Source: Phymorhynchus buccinoides (Eukaryota > Mollusca > Gastropoda > Neogastropoda > Raphitomidae). From it: a stretch of DNA of 64,000 nucleotides. A program made the position numbers and the translations under genes. This document shows, piece by piece, positions 1 to 10,621 of this stretch. The stretch's first letter is position 1, and the number at the start of each line of letters is the position of its first letter. The notes beneath the pieces were generated by a model that did not search any database, was not told where the DNA came from, and saw only the letters and a program-made list of their open reading frames with translations. The DNA lies in the NCBI GenBank assembly GCA_017654935.2, contig CM065713.1, forward strand, positions 10,964,603-11,028,602, read 5' to 3'.

Positions 1-111
1 TTTGGGAAAAAATCATGGAATAAAAAATTCATGTGAAACCACGCACACAACCCACATTTAAAATGCCTACATAAAATATACAGCTGTCATTGAAAGACAT
101 TTACAATAATA

Positions 112-240
112 TCTGTAGTGTTAAAAATTCGGGACTTTCCTGGTGTTGCACTGCCTCCGGGCATTGCTTCCAGGATTGTTCCCACCGTCTTTTTATCTCC
201 TAATGTCTCATATGCGTCTGTTTCAGACCAGAGGACGTTA
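112..240 (-). repeat. Fragment of an interspersed repeat (GGACGTTAA-type end)
   Basis: About 125 bp containing a run of the form ggcactgcctccgggcat and ending at the sequence cagaccagaggacgtta. Recognisably similar stretches occur at 8285-8408, 35235-35345 and 43225-43345, the last two in the opposite orientation, so this is a dispersed repeat. The 84-residue open frame over it matches nothing I know. Its class is unknown; it could be the end of a SINE or LINE. Confidence 0.55.
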
Positions 241-469
241 ACCCTTTCACCGCCAGCCATATTTCAGCCAAACGTTTCCATTGCCTGGGTAGAGAACAAA
301 ATCCATCTGCAGTATTGGGGATTCTTCTGTGATATATATAAAATAAGGTCTATTCTTACTTCCCAAAACTAAGACAATAGGGTCTTTGGATAATAGACCC
401 CAATTCGATGCCTTTTAGGTGTTAAATTACTGTGGTGCTAAAATGCGACTTTAGCGGTGAAAGGGTTAA
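238..469. mobile_element. TTAA-flanked MITE, family 1 (piggyBac-like ends)
   Basis: The element begins TTAACCCTTTCACCGCCAGC and ends with the inverted form GCGGTGAAAGGGTTAA. It is 232 bp including both TTAA sites. Other copies in this window lie at 6103, 10436, 13651, 17501, 25808, 29341, 38173 and 42946. TTAA target sites and CCCTTT-type termini are the hallmark of piggyBac-superfamily elements. It has no coding capacity, so it must be moved by a transposase encoded elsewhere (inference). Confidence 0.8.
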
Positions 470-484
470 ACAGATTTTTCTCAT

Positions 485-960
485 TGGTACACATTAGCTA
501 ATGTTGCTAGGGACATTAGGAAAGTGAGAACTGTGCGATGAATAATTTTCTTCTTCTTCGATCGCTCAGACAGTTTCCTGTCAATTAGCTAATGTTGCTA
601 GGGACATTAGGAAAGTGAGAACTGTGCGATGAATAATTTTCTTCTTCTTCTTCTTCGATCGCTCAGACAGTTTCCTGTCAATTAGCTAATGTTGCTAGGG
701 ACAGTAAGAAAGTGAGAACTGTGCGATGAATAATTTTCTTCTTCTTCTTCTTCTTCGATCGCTCAGACAGTTTCCTGTCAATTAGCTAATGTTGCTAGGG
801 ACAGTAAGAAAGTGAGAACTGTGCAATGAATAATTTTCTTCTTCTTCTTCTTCGATCGCTCAGACAGTTTCCTGTCAATTAGCTAATGTTGCTAGGGACA
901 TTAGGAAAGCGAGAACTGTGCGATGAATAATTTTCTTCTTCTTCAATCGCTCAGACAGTT
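485..960. repeat. Tandem array, five units of 91-100 bp with a variable (CTT)n core
   Basis: Units start with TTAGCTAATGTTGCTAGGGA at 494, 585, 682, 782 and 879. Spacings are 91, 97, 100 and 97 bp and differ by whole CTT triplets. Each unit ends with the motif CGATCGCTCAGACAGTTTCC, which is also the head of the dispersed element seen at 8418, 31265, 45670, 55737 and 60378. The array therefore grew from the end of that dispersed element. Confidence 0.85.
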
Positions 961-961
961 T

Positions 962-1346
962 CCCCTGTACCCAGGTTCGAACACGGGTTTACTTGACACG
1001 AAGCGAACGCGTTACCATTGTGCCACACTACACAGTGGCATTTGCTCCCATGCCGAAAGACTCCACATTCAGACTGTAAGGCCTAGTGCAAAGTGAGAGG
1101 AAAAATCCCCTGTACCCAGGTTCGAACTCGGGTTTACTTGACACGAAGCGAACGCGTTACCATTGTGCCACACTACACAGTGGCATTTGCTCCCATGCCG
1201 AAAGACTCCACATTCAGACTGTAAGGCCTAGTGTAAAGTGAGAGGAAAAATCCCCTGTACCCAGGTTCGAACTCGGGTTTACTTGACACGAAGCGAACGC
1301 GTTACCATTGTGCCACACTACACAGTGGCATTTGCTCCCATGCCGC
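962..1346 (-). repeat. Tandem array of a tRNA-derived SINE head, 145-bp period, about 2.6 copies
   Basis: Copies of CCCCTGTACCCAGGTTCGAA start at 962, 1107 and 1252. Read on the minus strand, each unit holds a pol III-like A box (TGGCACAATGG) and B box (GTTCGAACC), as in the head of the full SINEs at 19436-19812 and 33237-33614. A SINE head has thus been amplified in tandem without its body. These are not functional tRNA genes. Confidence 0.75.
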
Positions 1347-1529
1347 TCATTCCGAGTCCCAACACTCAGCCACACCCAGGCTTGTTCAGGTCGCAGAATC
1401 CGATACCAGCAATTCAAGGGGAGCGAATCTATGTTAGGCCGTCAGGAGGCAACCAACTGAGGAGACACTGACAGTCTAGATTTACTTAAGTTTCTTCATT
1501 TATGCTAAAAATGGCGGCAAAGGTAAAGA

Positions 1530-3395
1530 TGTGCCACCCCCCCCTGCATTTCTCGGTTAACTCTTTCATTCCTGGTTTTACACTAACTGTTACTTCCCCT
1601 TATTCCTATGTTTCTATTATCTATCTATTCCCTTCATTCCTGGATTTATAGAGGGTTAAAAATGTGATAATGGGGTACTTATTTTAGAGACTTACGGCAG
1701 TAACCCACATTACATGAACCTAAGAATGTCATATACCGTTGTGTAGGGATTTGATGTGAGAAGCTGTTTGTGACCATGTTGACACATTATGGTGACATGA
1801 CAGATGACACACAGGTGTAAAACAGGTAAGTTTACAATTTAACATAAAACATACCATCATGCGATACATGCAGGTCAGTGTTTTTAAAGCAAATTGTATA
1901 TTTCATGCACGCACTCACCAAGCGATGCCTCCTGTACATCCCCATGCATTGTGCTTGTCATTACTCCACAGATAAGTCACCATTGTCACCATAATTGTCC
2001 CCAACACATCAACAGTTTATTGTCTGTTTTGACGATTATGCATGGATACAACACAAATATATAGAGGACAAGCACCACATTATTTTGCACACTTTTTTTT
2101 TTACACAGATAATATTTTCACGTTCCCTATCTACGCATGTATGTACCCCTGTCACAGTCATCACATCACATGTCACACATAGGTGACACACCTTGAAGCA
2201 GTCACTGTGACGCTGTTTGCAGCACAGATACACACCACACTTTTCACACATCATTGTAGTTTGACACGTTTTGAAGGGGTGTCAGTATAGCTGACACCAG
2301 TGTGTGCATGCTTGTACTTGGGGTGTCGTGCCATGCACAACACACAGGTGTGCTTGTCACCTACACCTTTGTTTTTCTCTGGCTCCTCGGTGCGTGTTTT
2401 TAGGTGTTATTGTTGGTATATTCTAGCAGAGAACTGAGCATTTCATCAGAGTAAAATAATTGAAAATAATCTTGCGCTTTCATTGATGTGTCTAACGCAC
2501 ACACAGGCCCTGATCGATGTTTGAATTCCGTCCTAGTTTCGGTTTTGGTGTGACATAATTCCCCCTAATCCACTCAAAACTCGGTCGAGTGTAGAACAAA
2601 GGTAAGTTTTGATAATCTAACTCCTCACCACTAGCATCATCACCACCTATATGCGCTTCAATAGCTGCCACGAACTAAACTCACTCTTCTTCTGTCAAAT
2701 TGGTCAGAATCAGAATTTTCTCCACCTTCCATTTTCACTACCAACAAAAACTGCCACATGCACAGTACACACCTACTACACGCATTCACTCAAAACGACC
2801 CCTTTCCCACGGAGCTGGAAGGAGGAGGTGGTGGGGGAAAGGGAAGGGTAAACGACTGGGGGGTCTGGCATCATATTCCATTCATAAACAGTCCCGTTAG
2901 GGCTGGGTCAAGGGTAAATGACGTACTTTGATGACGCGAATTGCAGGAAGTCCAAAGTACGATCCCGGAATACCGGTCTCTCGGATTGAAAGGAGTTATT
3001 TCTTCCAGAACGGTTTTCCGTTCTCCAGGATTGAAAGATATTAAGCCTTGAAACCGGCGGTTTTTGACTTTCTTACCAAACATAAAGCTGTATTTTATTA
3101 ACCTTTTTAGCTAATAACCTTTTTGGAATACTAACCCTATCCCTAACCCCCCCCCCCCCCCCCTATAAGATGGGAAAACGCAATGAACCACGACTGTGAC
3201 AAATGACGCCGTGTACTGCAATACATAGGGAGGGGGGGTCCTATTAGATAATGGCCTAGGGTTAGGGATAGGGTTAGTATTCCAAAAAGGTTATTAGCTG
3301 AAAAGGTTAATAAAATACAACTTTATGTTTGGTAAGAAAGGCAAAAACGGAAAATTGCAATTAACCGAGAAATGCAGGGGGGTGGCACATCTTGG
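1530..3395 (-). mobile_element. Decayed piggyBac-like transposon region with outer inverted repeats
   Basis: On the minus strand, around 2420-2160, the frames encode a cysteine-rich segment with HTCVLCMARHP, then SKRVKLQ, then (after a one-base frame change) CEKCGVYLC and SDCFKVCH. This is the pattern of the C-terminal cysteine-rich domain of piggyBac transposases. A possible acidic N-terminal piece, MEGGENSDSDQFD, lies near 2740-2700. The catalytic centre is missing, so the element is internally deleted and broken. TTAA sites occur at 1556 and 3359. Just outside them, about 34 bp at 1532-1559 and 3359-3393 are inverted copies of each other (GATGTGCCACC to CTCGGTTAA). The exact element borders are uncertain. 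Confidence 0.5.
3055..3345. repeat. Hairpin MITE with telomere-like AGGGTTAGGGATAGGGTTAG core
   Basis: The left arm at about 3060-3155 (ending in TAACCCTATCCCTAACCC and a poly-C run) is inverted at about 3240-3345. The arms match over nearly 100 bp with a few changes and enclose about 85 bp. The inner ends of both arms carry TTAGGG-like repeats. There is no open frame. It sits inside the decayed piggyBac region. Confidence 0.7.
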
Positions 3396-3421
3396 CAAGC
3401 ACTGATAACACACATACCCAT

Positions 3422-5911
3422 CTACTTCTTTTTCCTGTTTTTCCTCACTGGTTCTCTCTTGCTCTGTATGTCCTGTTCTTGTTCAGACCGTTCTTGCAGA
3501 TTTGTAGCACTGCTTGAAGTTTTATTGTGGAGTTTGTGCAGTGAAGATTTTCCTTCACTGTGAGTCGTCTGATGCTTGCTTAATTCGCTGAGTGCAGCAA
3601 AAGTCAAACCGCATACGTCACATGCAAAGGATTTTTGACCAATGCAATATATCTTTTTATGCACTTTTAAACTGTCAGCACGAGCATAACACCTATTGCA
3701 CACTTCACACTGAAATGATTTTGGATCTATATGGATCTTCTTATGGGCTTTTAGTCTGAATTGCCGGGAGAAGTACTTACTACACACATCACACTGAAAT
3801 GTTTTTTGATCAGCATGGATCAGTAAGTGTTCTTTTAGGCTACTTTCATGACAAAAAGACTTATTACACATGTCACATTGAAATGGTTTCTGATCATCGT
3901 GGGTTAATTGGTGCTTTTTCAGGTTCTCTTTCTTGGTAAAAGACTTATCACACACATCACATTGAAATGGCTTTTGATCAGAGTGGATTAACTTGTGTAC
4001 ATTTAGGTCTTTTTTCAAAATAAAAGACTTACCACAGACATCACATTGAAAGGGTTTTGGACCTGTGCTGTGTGTCAATTTATGATATCTTAGGCTTTCC
4101 GCCCATTCAAAACACTTACTGCACACGTCACACTGGAAGGATTTGGGGTTAACATGGATCACTTTATGCGATTTTAGAGTGCTTGCCCACAAAAAACACT
4201 TACTGCACACATCACATTGAAATTGTTTTCGACTAGTGCTGTGAGTCATTTTATGTCTTTTCAAGTGGGATGCCCGATTAAAACGCTTACTGCACACATC
4301 ACATTCAAGCGTTTTCTGACCAGAATGCTTCAAGCTCAACATGTGCTTCTTCAACACCGAGGCAAATCTAAATTGCATGTTGCACACACTACATACATGT
4401 CTCTTTTCTTTACCTTTCTTCATTGGTCCTTTCTCTGAATGTGTGGCGGGATTTTTTCGGAAATCTGGAGCACTCTTTGAAGTTTTATCATGAAGACTGT
4501 GCGTCAAAGATCTGCTGACATTAAGAGGTTCAGCATCTGGATTGTTGTGGATGGTTGATGAGGATGTGGCAGGCAATGCCTTCGTATTTGACACATTTTC
4601 AGCTGCAGATTTACAGGCGTTGAGTCCTGTAGTCACATTATCACCAGTGGGAAACTGAAGCCGCTCAAGACGCACATAACAATCGATGTAAACCATTGAT
4701 TTGTGGCTAGTAGTGTGAGACTGGTCCATTTCTGAGAGAATGGAGTTACTCAATCTGGAACTCAAAGCAAGTGGTTCACCAGCTAAGTGACTGCTGGTGT
4801 GAGATATATCTGATCCATTGTGTACGTCACTAACGATACCAGATTTGTCCGATTCTTTAGTGCGTATAGGCTTTCCACCCCGTATTGGTTGTGAATGAGT
4901 ACTGATATTTTTGGTCTCTGATTTCACTGGTTTGTTTACCTCTGAACGTATGCATGATGCTGGCATGGCTTTAGTGGCAACATCATCATAAGTGTCGTTG
5001 GTTTTGACCAATCTCTTTGGCTTAACACAGATGCAAGATGCTAACATATTGTTTCCACAGCAAACGTCAGTAGTGTCCGATTTCTCTGGCTTCTTAAGTC
5101 GTACACAATTACAAGATGTCTGTGTGTCGCTTTCAATGATGGATTCCATCTTGGTATCTCCTGTGATGGAATTGGACACGCTGTTCCCTATGTCTGAATC
5201 AACTCTTTCTATCTTTACATACACTCCCCTGTCCTTACCTTTCCCCTGCAGCCCCCCTTCCCTCTCCTCCCCAGTTTCCATTTTGACTACAGAATGTTCA
5301 CCCTTCACCCCCTCCTTCCTTTTTCTCATTCCACAATCAGGCTCTAAACATGAGCATTCCCTCTCCTCTTGCTCCTGTGTCGCTGCAGGGGGAAGACTAA
5401 GTGCTGAACATGATGGCAACGATGATGATGATGACAATGAAGACGATGCCTGGCTCTTGGAAACTGTGGCATAGTTACTCTTCTTGAATGGTGGTGTGGA
5501 GGAGAATGATGGGACATTACTGGTGCAAGGAGACTCAATCTTAATGACGACATTGTTGTTGTGATGATTTACTGCTTCTGTTACATAGCTGTCATCGACA
5601 GGTTCAGTTTTCACATTGTGATGAGTGTAGGTTGTAGTCTGGGGATGGGAGCCAAAGGACTTTGTTACAGTTGTTGATGATTCATAGACTGGTGTGTCGG
5701 AGGAAGTGGAATCAGTCTTAACCACATCTCTGTGGTGATCGACTGCTTTGGTTACATCGCTGTCGTTGACTGGTTCAGTTTTTACAATGGGGAAAGTGTC
5801 GGATGAAGTCTGGGGACCATCGGATTTTATTGCAGCGGCTTTTGATAATTCATAGGGTTGAGTGTCACAGGGGGAGTTGTCAGCTTTCATCATGATGCTT
5901 TGATGATCCAC
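3422..5911 (-). CDS. C2H2 zinc-finger protein with SUMO-site-rich N-terminal half
   Basis: A probable nuclear DNA-binding transcription regulator. One frame of 829 codons ends at 3422. About residues 505-782 hold ten C2H2 fingers, mostly of the form FQCDVCSKxF...H-x3-H with short linkers. The ninth has C in place of the last H (KVHKKIYC), and the first has five residues between its histidines. The tail is basic (RKNRKKK). The N-terminal half is repetitive and rich in VKTEP, VKMETGEE, VKIERVD and IKIESP motifs, which fit the psi-K-x-E SUMO acceptor consensus. The frame's first codon at 5911 is GTG; the first ATG in it is at 5893. A TAA lies just upstream in the same frame, but beyond it is another open stretch starting with ATG near 6002, so an extra 5-prime exon or a frame error is possible. 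It does not overlap the ligase gene, which lies downstream on the other strand. I do not recognise an orthologue. Confidence 0.88.
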   Translation of the reverse strand: MDHQSIMMKADNSPCDTQPYELSKAAAIKSDGPQTSSDTFPIVKTEPVNDSDVTKAVDHHRDVVKTDSTSSDTPVYESSTTVTKSFGSHPQTTTYTHHNVKTEPVDDSYVTEAVNHHNNNVVIKIESPCTSNVPSFSSTPPFKKSNYATVSKSQASSSLSSSSSLPSCSALSLPPAATQEQEERECSCLEPDCGMRKRKEGVKGEHSVVKMETGEEREGGLQGKGKDRGVYVKIERVDSDIGNSVSNSITGDTKMESIIESDTQTSCNCVRLKKPEKSDTTDVCCGNNMLASCICVKPKRLVKTNDTYDDVATKAMPASCIRSEVNKPVKSETKNISTHSQPIRGGKPIRTKESDKSGIVSDVHNGSDISHTSSHLAGEPLALSSRLSNSILSEMDQSHTTSHKSMVYIDCYVRLERLQFPTGDNVTTGLNACKSAAENVSNTKALPATSSSTIHNNPDAEPLNVSRSLTHSLHDKTSKSAPDFRKNPATHSEKGPMKKGKEKRHVCSVCNMQFRFASVLKKHMLSLKHSGQKTLECDVCSKRFNRASHLKRHKMTHSTSRKQFQCDVCSKCFLWASTLKSHKVIHVNPKSFQCDVCSKCFEWAESLRYHKLTHSTGPKPFQCDVCGKSFILKKDLNVHKLIHSDQKPFQCDVCDKSFTKKENLKKHQLTHDDQKPFQCDMCNKSFCHESSLKEHLLIHADQKTFQCDVCSKYFSRQFRLKAHKKIHIDPKSFQCEVCNRCYARADSLKVHKKIYCIGQKSFACDVCGLTFAALSELSKHQTTHSEGKSSLHKLHNKTSSSATNLQERSEQEQDIQSKREPVRKNRKKK

Positions 5912-6102
5912 TGGTTCAGTTTTTTACAAAAGGGCAACTGTTGGGAACTTGGCTGAGCCTGGGGTCTGAGGGATGGCAGACTTCTTCATTGTGGCTGCTG
6001 AAGACTTGCAGAATGGGGTGCCACAAGCCAAGGGAAGTCTTGAAGGCATTTCTTTTTCAGATGACAGGAATCTGCAACAAGTTCACAGAACACCAATGGT
6101 TA

Positions 6103-6351
6103 TTAACTCTTTCAACGCCAGCCATTTTTCAGTCAAAATTTTCCATTAAATTTACCGGGATAGAGAAAAGATTTTGTCTGCAATACTGATGATTCCTCTG
6201 TGACATGCACAGAACAGTGCCTACCCTTACCTCCCAAAATTAAGAACATAGTAAATGTATAACAGACCCCCATTTGATGCCTTTCAGTTCACTCACATGG
6301 GTGTTAAATCATTGTGGTGACAACAGGCGAAAGTGGTGATGAAAGGGTTAA
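6103..6351. mobile_element. TTAA-flanked MITE, family 1
   Basis: It starts TTAACTCTTTCAACGCCAGCC and ends TGGTGATGAAAGGGTTAA; the body is like 238-469. It lies just upstream of the zinc-finger gene on its 5-prime side. Confidence 0.75.
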
Positions 6352-6394
6352 CAGTCTATATAAAGATTAGCACTATGCTGGCTTGCTGTGCTTG

Positions 6395-6660
6395 TTTGTT
6401 GCATTGCCTGCACTTTGCAAAGGCATTTGACAAAGACAGCCAAGTCTGCTGACCCACCAGTGACTACGACACTATGGCATCAGATCTCAAACTTCATGAT
6501 GGCCAGAACAAAGACTGGTTGTTGAGGGCAGCCGGTCCAACCCCATCACTGTGAAATCAGGAGTCCTCCAGGGCAGAGTCCTTGGCCCCTGTCTGCTCCT
6601 GCTCTACATAAATGACCTCCTAGACAAGTATTATTCTACAGACTTCACTTACCTCCATAT
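6395..6660 (+). pseudogene. Fragment of a LINE reverse transcriptase
   Basis: Translation gives HFAKAFDKDSQ, then VVEGSRSNPITVKSG, VLQGRVLGPCLLLLYINDLL. These match the reverse-transcriptase motifs of non-LTR elements (DFxKAFD, SGVxQGxVLGPxLFLxYINDL). Frame changes separate the pieces and no longer frame survives. The FADD catalytic block is not seen. The clade is not determined. Confidence 0.75.
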
Positions 6661-7020
6661 GACTTTCCATTTCTTCTAAGATTTAAGACTGTTTGGCTGG
6701 ACGAAATTTTCTGGCACCTAGGGCTAGGCCCTCGCAAAAAGCTCAAAATCACAGCACCGACCCTCGCCTCAAAGAAGCTACCAAAATGACCTTGAAACCT
6801 GGCATAGAGTGCTGGAAATTTGCATACAAAGAGGACAGGTGTTCTTCATAAGAATGCAAAAGTTTGAAGTCTGTAAACTTATTTGTTCCTGTTTTATTGA
6901 CCCGTTGCCAAACTTTAATGAACAACCCACGTATTTAGTTCTTCTCTTCTTGCAGTAGACAACCGCCATCATCTTTTTGATGGTTCTGTTGTGTGTAAAA
7001 CAGAACAGTCTGTACTACTC
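6661..7020. other. No recognised feature
   Basis: About 360 bp of ordinary composition. The only frame is 64 codons on the minus strand, without a recognisable motif. Confidence 0.5.
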
Positions 7021-8009
7021 TAAGGCCGGGTTCACATTAGACGTGTAAGTTCTGTACAGAAACCCCTAAATAAGTGGAAGAAAGAAGGATAAAAGTTTAT
7101 GCATAATGGGGAAATTCGGACACGTGCGCAAATCTTTTCCCTTCTTTGTTGTTGTTCTTCTTCTTAGCCATGCGTGGCCACAATCAACACTTTGATTATT
7201 TTACCACGGAACCGGGGAGGTTCTATACCACTTTTGCCGGAAGAAAGGCTCAAGGCCTGAGAAGTAGCAAGGATGAAATCAGGTCAAACCGACTCGATAG
7301 TTTCCCCTCAAAATGTCGAACCCGTGTTTTGGCTTCGTGCCAAGTGGTCACTGTCTTTGCTTTGTTTTCATTGGTAGTTATTTTTGTTGCTGACCCATCC
7401 GGGCATATTACTTGTGGAGTGAACACTTGTTCCGTTAGTCTTGACCTGTTTTTCTTTACAAGTGGATGTAAGGTCGCGAGTGTCAAGCGCTCCAATTTTT
7501 AGGTCTGATTCCGCCGTCAAATACAACTGAACGGTAAATATGATTTTAATGAAATTAATACTAATAATAGCATAATAGATTCAACCAATTTGCTACTTGT
7601 GTGAAAAATTTGGTGCATGTAAGTTTATAATCAGTGACTTTGCGAGGTTAATCTAATCGGAGGTGTTAGCTTAGTCCGACCATGTCCAACATTTTGTTTT
7701 TCTTCTTGCCGCGTCACACTGACGATCGAGTTGATCAACTTTTTCTTATAAATGTAGCTCATGTAAAAAAGGTTATCATTTTAAAACGTCGTAACTTTCT
7801 CAATTTTCGACCGATTTTGATACTTTGGGTATCATTTTAAAGGTCTTTTCGCGCTCTTTCCAATGACGTATATTTCTTTACGATTTGACAAAAAAATAAA
7901 AAATTATAACCATCCTTAGTCACTTAGTGAGAAGAAAAGTGTGACAGATAGATAAAAGACTTATTTATGGATTGCGCACGGGTTTCCGCTTATGTGTGTA
8001 CACGGCCTT
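7021..8009. mobile_element. Large MITE or non-autonomous DNA element with TAAGGCC ends
   Basis: The left end reads TAAGGCCGGGTTCACATTAG and the right end ...GTGTGTACACGGCCTTA, in inverted relation with imperfect extension (TTGCGCACGGGTTTCCGC against the left arm). A related copy spans about 63121-63735, where a SINE is inserted. The short frames at 7146-7502 are on both strands and look non-coding. Confidence 0.55.
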
Positions 8010-8284
8010 AGACTTACTTAAATATATTTATTTCTTCTCGTACCTGCAATGACACTGGTCGATTAAAGTGGTGTCATCCGTGGAAGAAGAAGTTCAAGAA
8101 CACAAAACCTCAATGAATCATTGAATGGCGCGCTAAATCGTGCGGCAAGAAGCGTTATTTCCCCTCTCTTGGGAGTGGCCGTAGGCCATAGATGCACAAA
8201 CATCTGCATTGATTATGAATATCTTCTTTGTTCGCTCAGACAGTTTCCTGTAGAATCATCGCTTATTCAACGCAATAAGCTTGT

Positions 8285-8408
8285 ATTAATAAAAATCGGG
8301 ACTTTACTGGTTTCGTACTGCCTCCGGGCATTGCCTCCAGTGTTGTTCCCACCATATTTGTGTTTACAAATGTCCCATATGTGTCTGGTTCAGGCCGAGA
8401 GGACGTAA
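8285..8408 (-). repeat. Fragment of the GGACGTTAA-type interspersed repeat
   Basis: Similar to 112-240 (actgcctccgggcattgcc, and a gaggacgtaaa end). Confidence 0.5.
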
Positions 8409-8417
8409 AACTCCATT

Positions 8418-8719
8418 TTCGCTCAGACAGTTTCCTGTCACATGAACGTAGATGCGTCATGCTGCCGTTATGCGCCTAACTAATAAATAGTTAGGCCCAG
8501 CATATCCGACTTCGGCTGAAGAAATCTTTGTAAGAATTTATAGAAAAAAGGCCCAAGGAGAATGGATCGGTGAGATAGAAAGATAGCAGATGACAGTAAG
8601 CAAAGGGAAAAGGCAGAGTCAAAGAGAGTGACAGATTAGAGTAAGTTACAAGCACAGAATTTCCAGAAGGTGGGGGAACTGTTTGTACGAAAGAACCCCC
8701 GGTATCCCCACGGGGGGAA
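8418..8719 (+). mobile_element. Modular SINE-like element: CGCTCAGACAG head plus core
   Basis: It starts CGCTCAGACAGTTTCCTGTC, passes through TGCTGCCGTTATGCGCCTAA and TCCGACTTCGGCTG, and ends in the core GGTGGGGGAACT...GGTATCCCCACGGGG. Other copies with this head are at 31265, 45670, 55737 and 60378. The same core with a different end is at 23194, 30828, 38920 and 39330. Confidence 0.7.
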
Positions 8720-9212
8720 ATAAATATGAATTTAAAGCTCTCTGTAGGCTTTTCATAGCCTTTTGCCATCTACATATATTGACTTCATTTTGTTTTTGAT
8801 AATCGGCGAAAAACCGTTGACTACTTCAACTGATCTAATTTTGTAAGATTCTGAATCTGAATCTGATCGTTGACGCTGATCGAGCTGTCCCTCCGGACAA
8901 TTAAAATTGGTCTTAGTTGGTCGTAGTCGAAATCATCACTCTGTGGCATTATTATTATATCGACGAATTTAGGGAGAGCACATTTAAAAACAAAACAAAA
9001 GAAAAACATATTCTAATTTGAGTGACCTGGCCAGCCAGCGCCCGTTCAAGTTTGGTTTGTAAGGAGGATCAGAACTGACCTTGACAACTGTATTGAAAGA
9101 AGAACTTGAGAAGAAGAGGGGGGAGTGTGGGGTGGGTGGATGGAGAGGGGGCATAGGCAGGAGAAATGGGGCTTGGGGGTTGAAGCGGGAGGGTGGCTGG
9201 AAGTTGATTTAT

Positions 9213-9430
9213 TTCAGGGCTGGTGTCTGCTGGAGGAGGGTCTTGAAATCCTCCACTGATCCAGCAGCGGAAACAACTTTGGTCTCTAAGTTGTTCCAAT
9301 CCTGGATGGTTCTGGAGAAGAACAAAAAAGCTGTTCTTCGACGGCCCGGTGCTGCTGTTTTTGTTGGCTGAATATGCATGGTGATCACGAAGCATCGGTC
9401 ATTCTTCCTAGCCAGGCCGTGTTCGACTAG
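9213..9430 (-). pseudogene. C-terminal end of a LINE reverse transcriptase ORF
   Basis: The minus strand reads KNDRCFVITMHIQPTKTAAP, RRRTAFLFFSRTIQDWNNL, then VEDFKTLLQQTPALK and stop TAA near 9213. The pattern RTxxDWNxLxxxVVxAxSVxxFK is typical of the extreme C-terminus of non-LTR element ORF2. Upstream codons are lost or frame-shifted. Confidence 0.7.
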
Positions 9431-10435
9431 GTTCTTACTGATGTACTCTCCTCAGTGATCTTCATGCCTTAAGTTGGTTTGATGAGGCGCTTAATTGTTT
9501 CTGGTCAGGTAGGCCTCACGGCCTCTCAAGCGTCCTTTCTCTTGATTGGTTTTTCTTTCTAGTTTTTCTTTAAATTCGGTTGGCACAGCTGTCACAGTGA
9601 CGGTTTTAGTAGACTATCAGACCGGCTATTTACTACGGTTTGGGTCTTTGTCCAGGAGGTTTTTGAATGTGTTCGTATCAGGTGCAAGTTTTGTCTGAGC
9701 AGGAATTTTAAGTGCGTTCCAATAGTTAGTCGATCACTCTATAACTGTTACTGAAAAAGTGCATGTCTCCTGATGTTAGTTCTAGGCTATACCGTGTTAG
9801 TATTTTTAATTCATGATTTAGTCTAGTCTTTGAACAATTCGAGATTATCTAAACAAATTCTGACAGGTGTTAGGTATTTGTCTGCCTCAGTGCCATGGAA
9901 GTGTCCTTCGACGACCTTGTACAGGAAAGTCAGCCTCCGTTCTTTTCACGGCTTCTTTCCTGCATAGATGGAAGGCCAAGCTAGTCGCCGGGCTCGGCAT
10001 GGCTGACACACAGCCTGGCGGGTTGCGGGAGTCAATCAAAAGTTCGTTGTATGTCCTCCCGGCCGAAGCCATATGGGACATTACTTTTAATAAAGTTATG
10101 TTTTCTTTTTAATAAAGTTAGAAAAATTGGGGAAAAACTGATGTCTTATGTACTTTTGATGTTTCTGAGTTATTTTTAAACTGAAGTATTTTACATTTAT
10201 TTTTATGCCATGACTCGTTCTAGAACTGTTTTATGAAATATGTTTTTAGAATAAAATACTTGGTTTAAAATTTGCCTAAGTTCTGGCTCCAAGAGCTATT
10301 TAGTTGCAGGAGCAGTAATCTCTCTTTATAAATCTAATTGCTGCCCTTCCTGCCATGGACGCCTTCCCGGCATTGTTCTAACTTGTCTATTTCGCTTTGG
10401 GTGTAGTGGATCCCATACTATGGAGCTGTAGTCAA
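9431..10435. other. No gene recognised; old repeat-like sequence
   Basis: Only short frames. The stretch 9985-10085 ends CCATATGGGACATTA and resembles part of the dispersed GGACGTTAA repeat. Nothing else is recognised. Confidence 0.4.
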
Positions 10436-10620
10436 TTAACACTTTCGCCGCCAGCCATTTTTTAGCCAAAAAATACCATTAAACGTACCTGGGTAGAGAA
10501 AAAACCCACTGCAGTGATTGCGAATTCCTCTGTGACATGCACAACATCATAGTTAGGCCTATCCTTACCTCCCAAAATTACGAAAAATTATAGGGTCTTC
10601 AGATAACAGTCCCTGTTAAT
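10436..10620. mobile_element. Truncated TTAA MITE, family 1
   Basis: The left end TTAACACTTTCGCCGCCAGCC is intact. The right end is lost where it joins the (GAA)-tailed repeat at about 10622. Confidence 0.7.
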
Positions 10621-10621
10621 A

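Noticed and set aside
962..1346. Possible tRNA gene cluster on the minus strand
   Set aside because: A and B boxes are present but the units match the head of a SINE found elsewhere in the window; no cloverleaf can be drawn.
4992..5553. 160- and 69-codon frames overlapping the zinc-finger gene
   Set aside because: They are shadows on or across the coding strand of the zinc-finger ORF, with no motif of their own.
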